In this document: one piece after another, positions 43,114 through 51,895 of the stretch
How the letters are laid out: every line of letters starts with the position of its first letter
How positions within the stretch are numbered: the first letter of the stretch is position 1
Assembly: GCA_965544035.1 (NCBI GenBank)
Contig: CBEULR010000009.1
Coordinates: forward strand, 1-64,000
From: CBEULR01 sp965544035
GTDB lineage: Bacteria; Bacillota; Desulfotomaculia; Desulfotomaculales; Desulforudaceae
Reading direction: 5' to 3'
DNA: 64,000 nt
The notes under the pieces: model-generated
Database searches by the model: none
Told to the model about the DNA's origin: nothing
The model's input: the letters and a program-made list of their open reading frames with translations, nothing else
Position numbers and translations under genes: made by a program

Positions 43114-44712
43114 CTATAGCTTGAATGCGCTCACCGCTTCATTAAGCTCTTGCACCAGTTTGTTTAGACTCTCAACCGCTTCGCTCGCCTGCTCGGTGAG
43201 CCGGGTCTGTTCCTCGGTATTGTCGGTCACCTTGCTCAGCTTTAACGAGATCTTTTCGGCCAGCGCCGCCGCTTCCTGCATCTGACGGGCCAGTGTCCGG
43301 ACACTGGTGATGATGTTTCTGAAGGCTTCGCCGGCTTCAGTGGCCATGCGGTGTCCGCTGGAGATGATCTTAAAGTCTTCGTCCAGGTGAATCACCGCTT
43401 CACGCGCGTGTTCTTGCACGCTGTCGATCAGCCCGGCAATTTTCCCGGTGGCCTCCATGGCATCTCTGGTTCGGCTCTGTACTTCGGCGGCCAGAGCCAA
43501 AAAGGTGCGGGCGGTGTCCCTGTCGGCGGGCCGCCGGCCCTCGGCGAAAGCCACCTCGGCCTGAGCTTTCTTGGCGATCAGAGTGGCCTGTTCAGCCAAG
43601 GCATTGATCAGTTCGTTCACTTCCTCCACGCTGGTCAGCTTATCCTCCAGGTCCTGCAGGGCAGTGCGCGCCCGTGCGGTGATCTCACGGCTCTTTTTCA
43701 TCTGATGCAGAAACCGTCCGGCCGTTTCTTCCATGGCCGCCGCCTGTTCACTAGCTTTGTCGGCTGTCTCGGTGACCTGGCGCGATATGGCGGCCAGCGC
43801 TTCCACTTTCCCGGTGGCCGTCATCAGGCTTTCGGCAGACTGGTTGGCCGACTGCGCGGCCGCTTCCGCACTGGTCTTGATATCGGTGGTCAGGCTGCTG
43901 ATCTTCTGCGCGGATACATTGATCCGTCCCGTCAGCCCCTTCAGGTTGGTCACCATTTGGGAGAACGAGCGGGACAGCCGCCCGATCTCATCCTGCGACC
44001 GGACCATCAAATCCAGACCGGTGAGGTCGCCGCGGCCGACTCTGGCCGCTGCTTCCTCCAGTTTGCGCATGGGTTCGGAGATCGTACGCGAAAAATACCA
44101 GGCCAATACGAGTCCCATTATCAGGGCGGTGATCGCCATGAGCACCGTAATCGTCATCACCTGCTGGGCGTAATACTCGTTTTCAGCAACGGCCTCGTTC
44201 ATGAGGTTCGTCTGGTAATCTACAAAGTCCTCGCCCAGCTGAATGATTCCCCGCACCGTTCCCCTCTGTGCCAGGGTGGTTTCAATGATCCGGTTTATGC
44301 GCTCGGCCTCGGGGATGTCTTCCCGCTTCCGCAGTTCGACCAGCGGATCAGCGTACTCGGTGGAAAAGGCGCGAACCGACCGGGCCAAGTGGGCGAACAG
44401 CACGCGCTCTTCCTGTGTGGTGAGCTGGTTCTCGATGCGCTGCAGCGCCTTCTCAGTTTCCTGCACTCCGTTCCGATACTCGAGTTCCCACTCCTCGCGC
44501 CCGGCTAGATAGAAACTCCGTGCCATGAGCGCTTCATATTCAAATGACACCAGCATCTGTTGGGTCTCCCAGACCAGGCCGGCCCGTTTATCAACCAGTT
44601 CGGCATAGGAATGCTGAATGCTTCTCATCGAAGTGATCCCGACTATTCCCGTGATGATGAAAAACACGAAGACGACCAAATAGCCGGTGACGATTTTTTG
44701 CCTGATGTTCAT
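43114..44712 (-). CDS. Methyl-accepting chemotaxis-like receptor with divergent signalling tip
   Basis: A 532-residue membrane receptor. It has a first membrane helix (about residues 8-28), an extracytoplasmic four-helix-bundle sensor (about 30-190), a second helix (about 194-214), HAMP (about 215-268) and a long cytoplasmic coiled coil. The normal kinase-contact tip is not recognisable: around residues 375-420 the sequence reads LAEQATLIAKKAQAEVAFAE, then GRRPADRDTAR, then FLALAAEVQSR. An in-frame start 7 codons upstream lacks a ribosome site; GAGGGGGTG precedes the ATG at 44712. No che gene is nearby. Confidence 0.85.
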   Translation of the reverse strand: MNIRQKIVTGYLVVFVFFIITGIVGITSMRSIQHSYAELVDKRAGLVWETQQMLVSFEYEALMARSFYLAGREEWELEYRNGVQETEKALQRIENQLTTQEERVLFAHLARSVRAFSTEYADPLVELRKREDIPEAERINRIIETTLAQRGTVRGIIQLGEDFVDYQTNLMNEAVAENEYYAQQVMTITVLMAITALIMGLVLAWYFSRTISEPMRKLEEAAARVGRGDLTGLDLMVRSQDEIGRLSRSFSQMVTNLKGLTGRINVSAQKISSLTTDIKTSAEAAAQSANQSAESLMTATGKVEALAAISRQVTETADKASEQAAAMEETAGRFLHQMKKSREITARARTALQDLEDKLTSVEEVNELINALAEQATLIAKKAQAEVAFAEGRRPADRDTARTFLALAAEVQSRTRDAMEATGKIAGLIDSVQEHAREAVIHLDEDFKIISSGHRMATEAGEAFRNIITSVRTLARQMQEAAALAEKISLKLSKVTDNTEEQTRLTEQASEAVESLNKLVQELNEAVSAFKL

Positions 44713-44758
44713 GCGATGCACCCCCTCGTTCAAAAAATCTAGTTACACCTTTCACAAA

Positions 44759-44785
44759 ATTATATCACGCGTCCAATAATGACAA
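44759..44785 (-). promoter_or_regulatory. Possible promoter for the chemoreceptor gene
   Basis: Read on the minus strand, TTGTCA (44785-44780) and TATAAT (44764-44759) are 15 bases apart, 47 bases before the start codon. The spacing is short, so this is tentative. Confidence 0.4.
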
Positions 44786-44868
44786 CACATGTTTTTCGCC
44801 GGAGTCAGGCCGGTATTTTGTCCTTTTTCAAGACGGCATTGCATATCAATTTTAGGGGGGTGATCCTC

Positions 44869-45132
44869 ATGATCAAAATATCAGACTTAAGGATGCGTGA
44901 AATCGTAAATGTTCAGGACGGCCGCCGGCTGGGTCTGATTAAGGATATCGATCTGGACTTGGAAAACGGGCGCATCGCCGCTATCATTCTCGCCGGTTCA
45001 TCGCGGATGCTGGGGTTTTTCGGACGCGATGAGGAGATAGTCGTTCCCTGGGAGAAGATTGTAAAAATCGGAGTCGATGTGATCCTGGTGGAGGTACCGA
45101 ACCTCAGTGACAACTTCGCCGTCCGGCGCTAG
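44869..45132 (+). CDS. YlmC/YmxH family PRC-barrel sporulation protein
   Basis: An 87-residue PRC-barrel protein. MIKISDLRMREIVNVQDGRRLG and the later DLDLENGRIAAIIL match the YlmC/YmxH family, whose members lie near sigG or dpa genes in spore formers and are expressed in sporulation. ATG 44869 follows GGGGGGTG; upstream in-frame codons to 44779 lack a ribosome site and homology. Molecular role unknown. Confidence 0.85.
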   Translation: MIKISDLRMREIVNVQDGRRLGLIKDIDLDLENGRIAAIILAGSSRMLGFFGRDEEIVVPWEKIVKIGVDVILVEVPNLSDNFAVRR

Positions 45133-45242
45133 ATTCAACCTGAAAGTCACCCTCTGTGAAGGCCGTCTTTGGCTGATGTATTGTTATTTCAGGCATGTAT
45201 TTTATAGAATTAGGCTAAAGAGATGTACCGGGAGGGAGACTC

Positions 45243-46061
45243 TTGGAGGCACAGTCGGGACCGGACAACGGTGTTGTCGCCCACGGGGGACTGAGCGGCG
45301 CGGAGACCGTTTGGGTATGGGATGCGCTGCGGGAGGAATTCGGGCGGGTGAGCTTGGCCGAGCTTAAGGATGAGTTTGCGCCCGGGCGGTTTATGGTCTT
45401 GAGCTTAAACCCGTTCTCGGCACGGGTTGAGTTCAGGGAAGTGGGGGCTTGCCGCCGTCACGACGGACAGGCCCGGCTGGTGGAGATAGGTACGGGAAGC
45501 GGCCGGATCGTCAGGATGGCCGTCTCGCACAAGGTGCTTACCATCAGTGATAACGGGCACATCACGGCGATCCTCCCTTCCTGCGTCAGGCGCGGGCTGA
45601 TGCCGCGCTACCTGGAGACCGGTCCGGTGTCTCCGGTGCACTCGGCTGCGGTTATGAAGGAAGTGGAGGTTGACATCGAGGCCGATACCGATTATGAGTG
45701 GCTGCGGTGCCTGACGACCGAGACCTGGGGATGGGACCGCCTGGAGGATGCTCCCCGGATTACGCCGGAGAGATTGGAACAACTGCGTATCGAGGTGGTG
45801 CGGCGGGCGAACCGGCTGCGGTTGGACAGGCTGCAGAAGATGGATTGTCACGATTGCCTCGTGAAAATCGCCGGACACATGGCCCGGGGCTGCAACCTGC
45901 TGGATGCCCTGTGCCGTCTGGAGCGCGTCTGGCCGGTGTTTCTCAAGGTATCCGACCCGTATCCGGGTGCAGGTCCCGTTTACACCCTCGAAGTGGGGGA
46001 GAATGAAAACTTCTTAACCACCGCCGGGTTTTTCGTGCACGACGGATCGGTGAGAGAATGA
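45243..46061 (+). CDS. Free-standing Hint/intein-like protein, probably splicing-inactive
   Basis: A 272-residue protein with the order of blocks of a Hint domain. GLSGAETVWVWD (residues 16-27) resembles intein block A, but Gly16 stands where the nucleophilic Cys/Ser should be. VEIGTGSGRIVRMAVSHKVL (about 80-99) resembles block B with its His96. VYTLEVGENENF (246-257) and GFFVHD (262-267) resemble blocks F and G, with His-Asp for the usual His-Asn. A Cys/His-containing insert (about 125-240) lacks a visible endonuclease motif. Only 15 residues precede and 5 follow. TTG 45243 follows GGGAGGGAG. No known function. Confidence 0.6.
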   Translation: MEAQSGPDNGVVAHGGLSGAETVWVWDALREEFGRVSLAELKDEFAPGRFMVLSLNPFSARVEFREVGACRRHDGQARLVEIGTGSGRIVRMAVSHKVLTISDNGHITAILPSCVRRGLMPRYLETGPVSPVHSAAVMKEVEVDIEADTDYEWLRCLTTETWGWDRLEDAPRITPERLEQLRIEVVRRANRLRLDRLQKMDCHDCLVKIAGHMARGCNLLDALCRLERVWPVFLKVSDPYPGAGPVYTLEVGENENFLTTAGFFVHDGSVRE

Positions 46062-46078
46062 AGAATGAAGGCAAAGAG

Positions 46079-46104
46079 AAGGAGGTGCAGCACAGCACCT
46101 CCTT
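46079..46104. terminator. Hairpin between convergent genes
   Basis: A perfect 10-bp stem, AAGGAGGTGC with GCACCTCCTT, and a 6-base loop. It lies between the Hint-like gene and the minus-strand FmdB gene and can serve both, though T-runs are short. Confidence 0.65.
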
Positions 46105-46124
46105 ATTATCACGCCCGGTTTATT

Positions 46125-46367
46125 CTAACGGCAGCCGGCGCAGCTGGATGAAGTGCATCCCCGGCAGGCGGAGCCGCCGCCGGATGAACCGCTGCTGCCT
46201 TCGGAACCCGGAGCGGATATTCCCGGAGTCACGAATCCGGAAATCAGCTTCCGGGGGTATTCTTGGCCGCACTCGGGACATTTCACGTTCTTCCCCGTTT
46301 CGTCCATGGGACAGAGCTTCTGAAATTTGTGCCCGCATTTATCACATTTAAACTCGTAAATCGGCAA
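46125..46367 (-). CDS. FmdB family zinc-ribbon protein
   Basis: An 80-residue protein. PIYEFKCDKCGHKFQKL and VKCPECGQ give the two CxxC pairs of the FmdB/CxxC_CXXC_SSSS zinc ribbon. The tail is Ser/Gly-rich and ends in extra cysteines (ACRGCTSSSCAGCR), a common variant that may bind another metal. The TTG start at 46367 gives the usual xPIYEF opening with AAGGGGTGG upstream. Members are often called putative regulators; function is unproven. Confidence 0.85.
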   Translation of the reverse strand: MPIYEFKCDKCGHKFQKLCPMDETGKNVKCPECGQEYPRKLISGFVTPGISAPGSEGSSGSSGGGSACRGCTSSSCAGCR

Positions 46368-46452
46368 TTGCTTCCACCCCTTCCCGTGCACTCATCGTCC
46401 ACTCATTAGCTTACGCCGGTCACTCAGGCCTGTCAAGCCTGCCCATCCGGTG

Positions 46453-46482
46453 TTGAAGGTCGACGGCCCGGTGAATTATAAT
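46453..46482 (+). promoter_or_regulatory. SigA-type promoter before the beta-CASP nuclease gene
   Basis: TTGAAG at 46453-46458 and consensus TATAAT at 46477-46482 with an 18-base spacer, 69 bases before the start codon. Confidence 0.6.
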
Positions 46483-46550
46483 TAGCTAAAAAGCGAACAA
46501 ACCAATTCAAAAAGAGTTGTGTGCAGCAGTGGTGTTTCAGGAGGGATTAT

Positions 46551-48128
46551 GTGCAGCTGACATTTTACGGAGCGGCCGATACGGTTACCGGGTCGTGTTT
46601 TCTATTGGACACCGGTGAAACCCGGATTCTGGTGGACTGCGGGATGTTTCAGGGACCGAAGGCTGTTCGCCGCCGGAATTACGAACCGTTTTCATTTGAT
46701 CCGGCATCGGTTGATTACGTGTTCTTGACTCATGCCCATATTGATCACAGCGGGCTGCTTCCGAAACTGATCAAGCATGGATACACCGGAGAAATACTGT
46801 CTACCGCCTGTACGGCCGATTTGTGCGGGGCTCTGCTGCCGGACAGCGGCCATATTCAGGAGATGGAGGTCGAGCGCAAGAACCGCAAAGCCAGGCGCAG
46901 CGGGGCGCCTTTGATCGAGCCCATTTACACGGTGGATGACGCCTACCGCAGCCTCGAGCACTTTAGGGCCGTGGCCTGGGATGTGAAGCTTCAGCTCACC
47001 CCCGAGATCACCTATCGCTTCCGGGAGGCCGGTCATATTCTGGGGGCGGCCGTGATTGAGTTTTGGATCAAGAAACCGGACGGAGTGGAAACCAAGATTG
47101 TGTTTTCCGGGGATCTCGGCAACCAGGGACGGCCGTTCGTGAAGGATCCCCGCAACATCTGGGATGCCGACTGTCTCGTGATTGAATCGACCTACGGCGA
47201 CCGGGTTCATAAGGAGCCGGATGAGGATCCGGTCGAGAAACTGAAAGAGGTTATCTGGCGGACCTACAAGAAGGGCGGCAATGTGATTATTCCCGCCTTC
47301 GCGGTGGAGCGGACCCAGGATCTGCTTTATGACATCTTCGCGTTGATGCGCAATGATGAACTGCCTCCGATGGAGGTTTACGTGGACAGCCCGTTGGCCA
47401 TCGCGATCACCAATATTTTCGGCGTTAATCACGACTGTTATGATGAAGAAGCCTGCGCGCTGTTGGCCAACGGCATTGATCCCCTGGGCTTGTCACACCT
47501 TCATTTTTCGCGTACGGTGGAGGACTCCCAGCGGCTGAACCGGATACCCGGCGGGCTGATCATTCTGGCCGGAAGCGGCATGTGTGAAGCCGGGCGGATT
47601 CGCCATCACTTGAAGCATAATCTGTGGCGGCCTGAAGCGACCGTGGTCTTTGTCGGTTACCAGGCGGAAGGCACACTCGGCCGGTACCTGATCGATGGGG
47701 CAAAGAATGTGCGCCTGTTCGGTGAGGAGGTTGTCGTGCGGGCCGACATTGAGAACATTCGCGGTTTCTCCGCGCACGCCGATCAGGATATGCTGGTCGA
47801 CTGGGTGAAGCGCTTTCGGGTTTATCCCAGACAGCTTTTCCTGGTTCACGGGGAGGACAGGGCACGGAGGGCTCTAAAGGAAAGACTGGCCGCCGAAACG
47901 GGCATTTATGCACGTATGCCCACCTGGAAGGAGACTGTGGAGATTTATCCCGGTCAGGAAACCAAGCATAAGATAACCGAGGCCTGCTACCGCTTCTGGG
48001 CCGATCTGGAGGCCTATCTGCAGCAGCACGAACAATCATATGATGATGTTTTGGCCAAAGTTTCCAAGTTCCAGGAGTATCTGGCGCGGCGGGCCGAAGG
48101 GGCCGATAAGCGTGACCAGCAAACTTGA
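46551..48128 (+). CDS. Beta-CASP metallo-beta-lactamase-fold ribonuclease-like protein
   Basis: A 525-residue protein of the CPSF/YSH1-like beta-CASP group. LTHAHIDHSGLLPKL is the zinc HxHxDH motif, FSGDLGNQGRPF supplies the next Asp, and the RMMBL end has IRGFSAHADQDMLVDW and LFLVHGEDRA. Relatives are RNA endo- or exonucleases. The last 70 residues form a helical extension without a known domain. GTG 46551 follows AGGAGGG. Target RNA unknown; it overlaps pgeF by 17 bases. Confidence 0.9.
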   Translation: MQLTFYGAADTVTGSCFLLDTGETRILVDCGMFQGPKAVRRRNYEPFSFDPASVDYVFLTHAHIDHSGLLPKLIKHGYTGEILSTACTADLCGALLPDSGHIQEMEVERKNRKARRSGAPLIEPIYTVDDAYRSLEHFRAVAWDVKLQLTPEITYRFREAGHILGAAVIEFWIKKPDGVETKIVFSGDLGNQGRPFVKDPRNIWDADCLVIESTYGDRVHKEPDEDPVEKLKEVIWRTYKKGGNVIIPAFAVERTQDLLYDIFALMRNDELPPMEVYVDSPLAIAITNIFGVNHDCYDEEACALLANGIDPLGLSHLHFSRTVEDSQRLNRIPGGLIILAGSGMCEAGRIRHHLKHNLWRPEATVVFVGYQAEGTLGRYLIDGAKNVRLFGEEVVVRADIENIRGFSAHADQDMLVDWVKRFRVYPRQLFLVHGEDRARRALKERLAAETGIYARMPTWKETVEIYPGQETKHKITEACYRFWADLEAYLQQHEQSYDDVLAKVSKFQEYLARRAEGADKRDQQT

Positions 48129-48912
48129 GGTGCCCGTGCTGCGGTTCCCCATCTTCTCCGGATATCCGCTGACGGCCGCTTTCAGCACGCGAAAGGGCGG
48201 AGTCAGCGAGGGGCCGCTGGCCGAATTAAACCTTGGACTGCACGTTGACGATGATCAAGAGCGGGTGCTGGAGAACCGGCGGCGCTTCTGCGCCGCCCTT
48301 GGTATCGATGCCGGGCGGATCGTCTGCGGTGAACAGGTGCACGGAACACGGGCGGCCGTGGTGGGGCCGTCCGAGATCGGCCGGGGCTCCTTGACGGCGG
48401 ACACCGCGCTGCCGGCCACCGATGCCCTGGTCACAGGCCACCCGGGCGTTCCCCTGGCCGCCTTTTTTGCCGACTGTGTACCGCTGTTCCTCTACGATCC
48501 GGTACGGCATACGGCGGCGCTGGCGCATGCCGGATGGCGCGGCACTGTCGGCGGCATCGGTTTGGAGACCGTTCGGGTTATGCAGCGGTACTGCGGAGTT
48601 GAACCCGCCGATATCCGGGCGGCCATCGGCCCGTCCATCGGACCCTGCTGCTACCGGGTCGGCCCCGAAGTGGCCGAACGGTTCACCCTGGCTTTTGGTG
48701 CCGATTCCGGCGTGCTGAAGGAAGATGACGACGGTTCCCTGAAGGCCGATCTGTGGCAGGCCAATCGGCTGGTGCTGACCAAGGCCGGCCTGCTCCCGGA
48801 GCATATCGAGACTGTGGGTATCTGCACCGCCTGCCGCGCTGAGGACTACTTCTCGTACCGCGCCTCCCGCGGACGGACCGGGCGCATGGCGGCGATAATG
48901 ATGCTGGAGTGA
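48112..48912 (+). CDS. pgeF: PgeF/YlmD family (laccase-domain) protein
   Basis: A 266-residue member of the YfiH/PgeF family, reported as polyphenol oxidase, purine nucleoside phosphorylase or peptidoglycan editing factor. The metal ligands are visible: FFADCVPLFLYDP (Cys), ALAHAGWRGTVGGI (His) and GPSIGPCCYRVG. In B. subtilis ylmD stands next to ylmE; here phoPR-pst and the HlyD-like gene separate it from ylmE at 56.7 kb. GTG 48112 has GAAGGGG upstream. Confidence 0.9.
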   Translation: MTSKLEVPVLRFPIFSGYPLTAAFSTRKGGVSEGPLAELNLGLHVDDDQERVLENRRRFCAALGIDAGRIVCGEQVHGTRAAVVGPSEIGRGSLTADTALPATDALVTGHPGVPLAAFFADCVPLFLYDPVRHTAALAHAGWRGTVGGIGLETVRVMQRYCGVEPADIRAAIGPSIGPCCYRVGPEVAERFTLAFGADSGVLKEDDDGSLKADLWQANRLVLTKAGLLPEHIETVGICTACRAEDYFSYRASRGRTGRMAAIMMLE

Positions 48913-48916
48913 GGGC

Positions 48917-49612
48917 ATGGACAGAATTCTGGTGGTCGATGATGAGAAGAACATCATCGAACTGCTGCGCTTCAGGCTCGAACAGGAGGGCTATCGTGTA
49001 CTGGAAGCCGGAGACGGTCGTACGGCCCTCGACCTGATCAACCGGAATCCGCCCGATCTGGTGATCCTGGACGTGATGCTGCCCGAACTCGACGGGTTTG
49101 CAGTTTGCCGTGCAATGCGCGCCGATCCGCGTACACGCGGGATCCCGGTGATTATGCTGAGCGCCCGGGGACAGGAACTCGACAAGGTGTTGGGTCTGGA
49201 ACTGGGAGCCGATGATTATGTCACCAAACCGTTCAGCGTACGCGAACTGGTGGCGCGGGTGAAGGCCCGTCTGCGCCGGTCGGTTCCTCCGGGTTCCGAG
49301 GGACGCCGGGCTTTTGTGGTCGACAAGCTGGCTGTCGATCCGGAAACGATGACAATGCAGATCGACGGTCGGGAACAGAGTCTGACGCCGAAGGAATTTG
49401 AACTGCTGTGGCTCCTGGCCCGGCATCCGGGCAAGGTGTTCTCGAGGGATCACCTGTTGGATAACATTTGGGGATATGATTACAGCGGTGATTCACGAAC
49501 CGTTGACGTTCACATTCGCCACATTCGTCAGAAGCTGGAACGTCTTCCCGGATCGCCCCGCCTGATTGAAACGGTCAGGGGAGTGGGCTACCGCTTTAGG
49601 GAGATGAGGTAA
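48917..49612 (+). CDS. phoP: OmpR/PhoB-family response regulator PhoP
   Basis: A 231-residue regulator with a complete receiver: LVVDDEKNIIELL (acidic pocket), LVILDVMLPELDG (phospho-Asp) and DYVTKPF (Lys). A winged-helix DNA-binding domain ends with SRTVDVHIRHIRQKLE. It starts 4 bases after pgeF and overlaps the kinase gene by one base. The pst-phoU genes downstream and a PhoP-box-like site before pstS identify it as the phosphate-starvation regulator. Confidence 0.93.
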   Translation: MDRILVVDDEKNIIELLRFRLEQEGYRVLEAGDGRTALDLINRNPPDLVILDVMLPELDGFAVCRAMRADPRTRGIPVIMLSARGQELDKVLGLELGADDYVTKPFSVRELVARVKARLRRSVPPGSEGRRAFVVDKLAVDPETMTMQIDGREQSLTPKEFELLWLLARHPGKVFSRDHLLDNIWGYDYSGDSRTVDVHIRHIRQKLERLPGSPRLIETVRGVGYRFREMR

Positions 49613-50952
49613 TGCTGAGACTGTACGCTATGCGGGTTTCCACCAGCCTGCTGATACTCGCGGTGGTTTTTGCCCTGCTGTGGGCACTTTCTCTGGCCGG
49701 TATAATCCAGGCGTGGCTGGGTATCCTGCTCGGTTTCGGGGCGGCGGTTTTTCTGGCTGTTGTCACCGCCCGGCTGGTTTCCCAGCGGATAAGCACCGTT
49801 GCCGAGACGGCCGAGGAGATGGCCGAGGGTGATTTGGACAAGATGATTTGCGTCCACCATCAGGACGAGGTCGGCAAACTGGCGAACAGCCTTAATCAGA
49901 TGGCCCTTCGCTTGCGGGATACCCTGTCGCAGGTCACCGAAGAAAAGGACCGGATGCAGGCCGTTCTGGATTGTATGGCCGATGGTGTGATCGCCGTTAA
50001 TGCTCAGGGGAGGGTGATCCTGGTCAATCCGGTTTCCGAGAAGGTTTTTGGGATTTCGGAGGAGGTCAGCAAGGGGAAAACGATCCTGGAGGTCGTTCGT
50101 GACTACGATCTGGACCGTCTTTTTCGGGAGACGCTCGCCTCAGGCCGGGCGGTAAAGGAACGGCTGCGCATTCTCACACCCGAGCCCCGCGTTTTCAGGG
50201 TGCATCTGACACCCCTGCACGGTCCCGAGGGCGGTATCGTTGCGCTCTTTCGTGATATCACCGAGCGGCGCCAACTGGAACAGATGCGCACCGAGTTTGT
50301 GGCCAATGCCTCCCACGAACTGCGCACGCCGCTGACTTCAATCCGGGGCTTTATCGAAACGCTAAAGGACGGAGCAATCAAAGACCCGAAGCTGGCTGAG
50401 AAGTTCCTGGGGATTATCGACGAAGAGACCAAACGCCTTTCCCGTTTGGTTGATGATCTGCTGGAACTGGCCAGTGCTGAAGAGAAGCGTGATCATTTTG
50501 ACTTGGAACCGACACGGGTGATCACGGTCGTTGATCGTGTGACCGGTATTCTGGAACCGAAGATCCGGGAAAAGGGACTGGAGGTCCGCATTGAGATGGA
50601 GCCCGATCTTACGGTGAATGTTGATCCGAATGCGCTGTACCAGGTGCTGATAAATCTGGTCGAGAATGCGGTCCGGTTTACGGAGAAAGGCTGGATTCGG
50701 ATTCACGCCCGGCGGGAAGCGGACGGTGTCCGGTTTGAGGTTGAGGATACCGGGATCGGGATCGAGCCAAAACACCTTTCCCGGGTGTTCGAACGCTTCT
50801 ACAGGGTTGACAAGGCGCGTTCCAAGGAACTCGGCGGAACCGGGCTGGGCCTGGCCATCGTGAAGCACATCGTCGAGGGACACGGCGGCAGGGTGGAGGT
50901 ATCAAGCACACCCGGCGCGGGAACTACCTTTTCCTTCCATATACCGTTGTAA
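49612..50952 (+). CDS. phoR: Sensor histidine kinase PhoR
   Basis: A 446-residue kinase with two close N-terminal membrane helices (about residues 9-52, hardly any external loop), HAMP (about 53-105), a PAS domain (about 112-215), HisKA with FVANASHELRTPLTSIRGF, and an HATPase domain with NLVENAVRF, DTGIGIEPKHL and GTGLGLAIVKHIVEGHGG. The missing extracellular domain fits PhoR types that sense through the Pst/PhoU complex. The gene begins at ATG 49612, overlapping the phoP stop. Confidence 0.92.
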   Translation: MLRLYAMRVSTSLLILAVVFALLWALSLAGIIQAWLGILLGFGAAVFLAVVTARLVSQRISTVAETAEEMAEGDLDKMICVHHQDEVGKLANSLNQMALRLRDTLSQVTEEKDRMQAVLDCMADGVIAVNAQGRVILVNPVSEKVFGISEEVSKGKTILEVVRDYDLDRLFRETLASGRAVKERLRILTPEPRVFRVHLTPLHGPEGGIVALFRDITERRQLEQMRTEFVANASHELRTPLTSIRGFIETLKDGAIKDPKLAEKFLGIIDEETKRLSRLVDDLLELASAEEKRDHFDLEPTRVITVVDRVTGILEPKIREKGLEVRIEMEPDLTVNVDPNALYQVLINLVENAVRFTEKGWIRIHARREADGVRFEVEDTGIGIEPKHLSRVFERFYRVDKARSKELGGTGLGLAIVKHIVEGHGGRVEVSSTPGAGTTFSFHIPL

Positions 50953-50968
50953 ATTTTCAATCGAAATA

Positions 50969-50996
50969 TTAACATTAGATTAACAACTTCTTAATC
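50969..50996 (+). promoter_or_regulatory. PhoP-box-like direct repeats before pstS
   Basis: Three hexamers, TTAACA (50969-50974), TTAACA (50980-50985) and TTAATC (50991-50996), each separated by 5 bases, giving an 11-bp period. Bacillus PhoP binds TT(A/T/C)ACA repeats with this exact spacing. The site is between phoR and pstS, 66 bases before the pstS start. Confidence 0.75.
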
Positions 50997-51061
50997 TACA
51001 GATAACACTGGCGTGCTACATTCATGCCAGGGATTGTGATCAGGGGGAGGCACGGTTTTCC

Positions 51062-51895
51062 TTGCTCAAGAGGCTGTTGGCGCTTGTCATCGGGTTCTCT
51101 CTTCTGCTTGCGGCGGGGTGCGGCACAAAGCCTGTCACCGTGGTCGGGTCCACGGCGCTTCTGCCTGTCGCCCGTACGGCGGCCGACGAGTTTATGAAGA
51201 TTCACCCCGATATCACCGTTAATGTCAGCGGAGGCGGTTCGTTTACCGGGCTGGCGCAGGTTGCTTCCGGCTACATCGACATCGGGACCAGCGATGTTCC
51301 GGCTCCTGCGGACGATCCCTTTTACGGCGACCTGGTCGAGTATGTCATCGCCATCGCTCCTTTCGCCGTCATTGTTCATCCCGGGGTGCAGGTGGACAAT
51401 CTCTCGCATGAACAATTGGTGGGCGTGTTTACCGGGGAGATCACCGATTGGCGGGAACTTGGTCATCCGGAATCCCTGCCGATCAACATTATCCACCGGC
51501 CGCCGTCCTCCGGTTCCCGTATGGTTATCCAGGAGACCGTTCTCGGCGAGCGGCAGTTCACCCTTGATGCTGCCGTTATGAATTCGTCGGGAGAGATGCT
51601 GCAGTCGGTTTCGACGATCGCCGGCGCCATAGGGTACTGCGACTATGCCTACCTGAGCAAGGCAGATGTCAAACCGCTGCGTTTCGAGGGGTACGAAGTC
51701 AATATCGAAAACGTGGTCAGCGGCAATTACCCGATTGTGGCCTATGGGCGGATGTACACCAAGGGAGAACCTGAGGGCTACGCCAAAGAGTTCATCGATT
51801 ATGTTCTGTCCGATGAGTTTCAGAATGGTTTTGTGGCCGATATGGGCTTTGTTCCGGTATCGGCTCTAGACGACATACGGGGGTCTGGGGAGTGA
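51062..51895 (+). CDS. pstS: Phosphate ABC transporter substrate-binding lipoprotein PstS
   Basis: A 277-residue lipoprotein. The signal peptide ends in LLLAAGC, giving a lipidated Cys near residue 20. VVGSTALLPVARTAADEF, NVSGGGSFTGLAQV and RPPSSGSRMVIQETVLG are PstS phosphate-binding loops. The TTG start at 51062 has GGGGGAGG at 51042-51049, a long but usable distance. It heads pstS-pstC-pstA-pstB-phoU. The stop overlaps the pstC start. Confidence 0.94.
   Translation: MLKRLLALVIGFSLLLAAGCGTKPVTVVGSTALLPVARTAADEFMKIHPDITVNVSGGGSFTGLAQVASGYIDIGTSDVPAPADDPFYGDLVEYVIAIAPFAVIVHPGVQVDNLSHEQLVGVFTGEITDWRELGHPESLPINIIHRPPSSGSRMVIQETVLGERQFTLDAAVMNSSGEMLQSVSTIAGAIGYCDYAYLSKADVKPLRFEGYEVNIENVVSGNYPIVAYGRMYTKGEPEGYAKEFIDYVLSDEFQNGFVADMGFVPVSALDDIRGSGE

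Noticed and set aside
43351..44508. A 385-codon plus-strand frame opposite the chemoreceptor gene
   Set aside because: It is the complement of a coiled-coil coding region and has no recognisable domain or start signal.
45243..46061. An active intein interrupting a host gene
   Set aside because: The nucleophile position is Gly, only short peptides flank the domain, and no split host protein can be reconstructed from the flanks.
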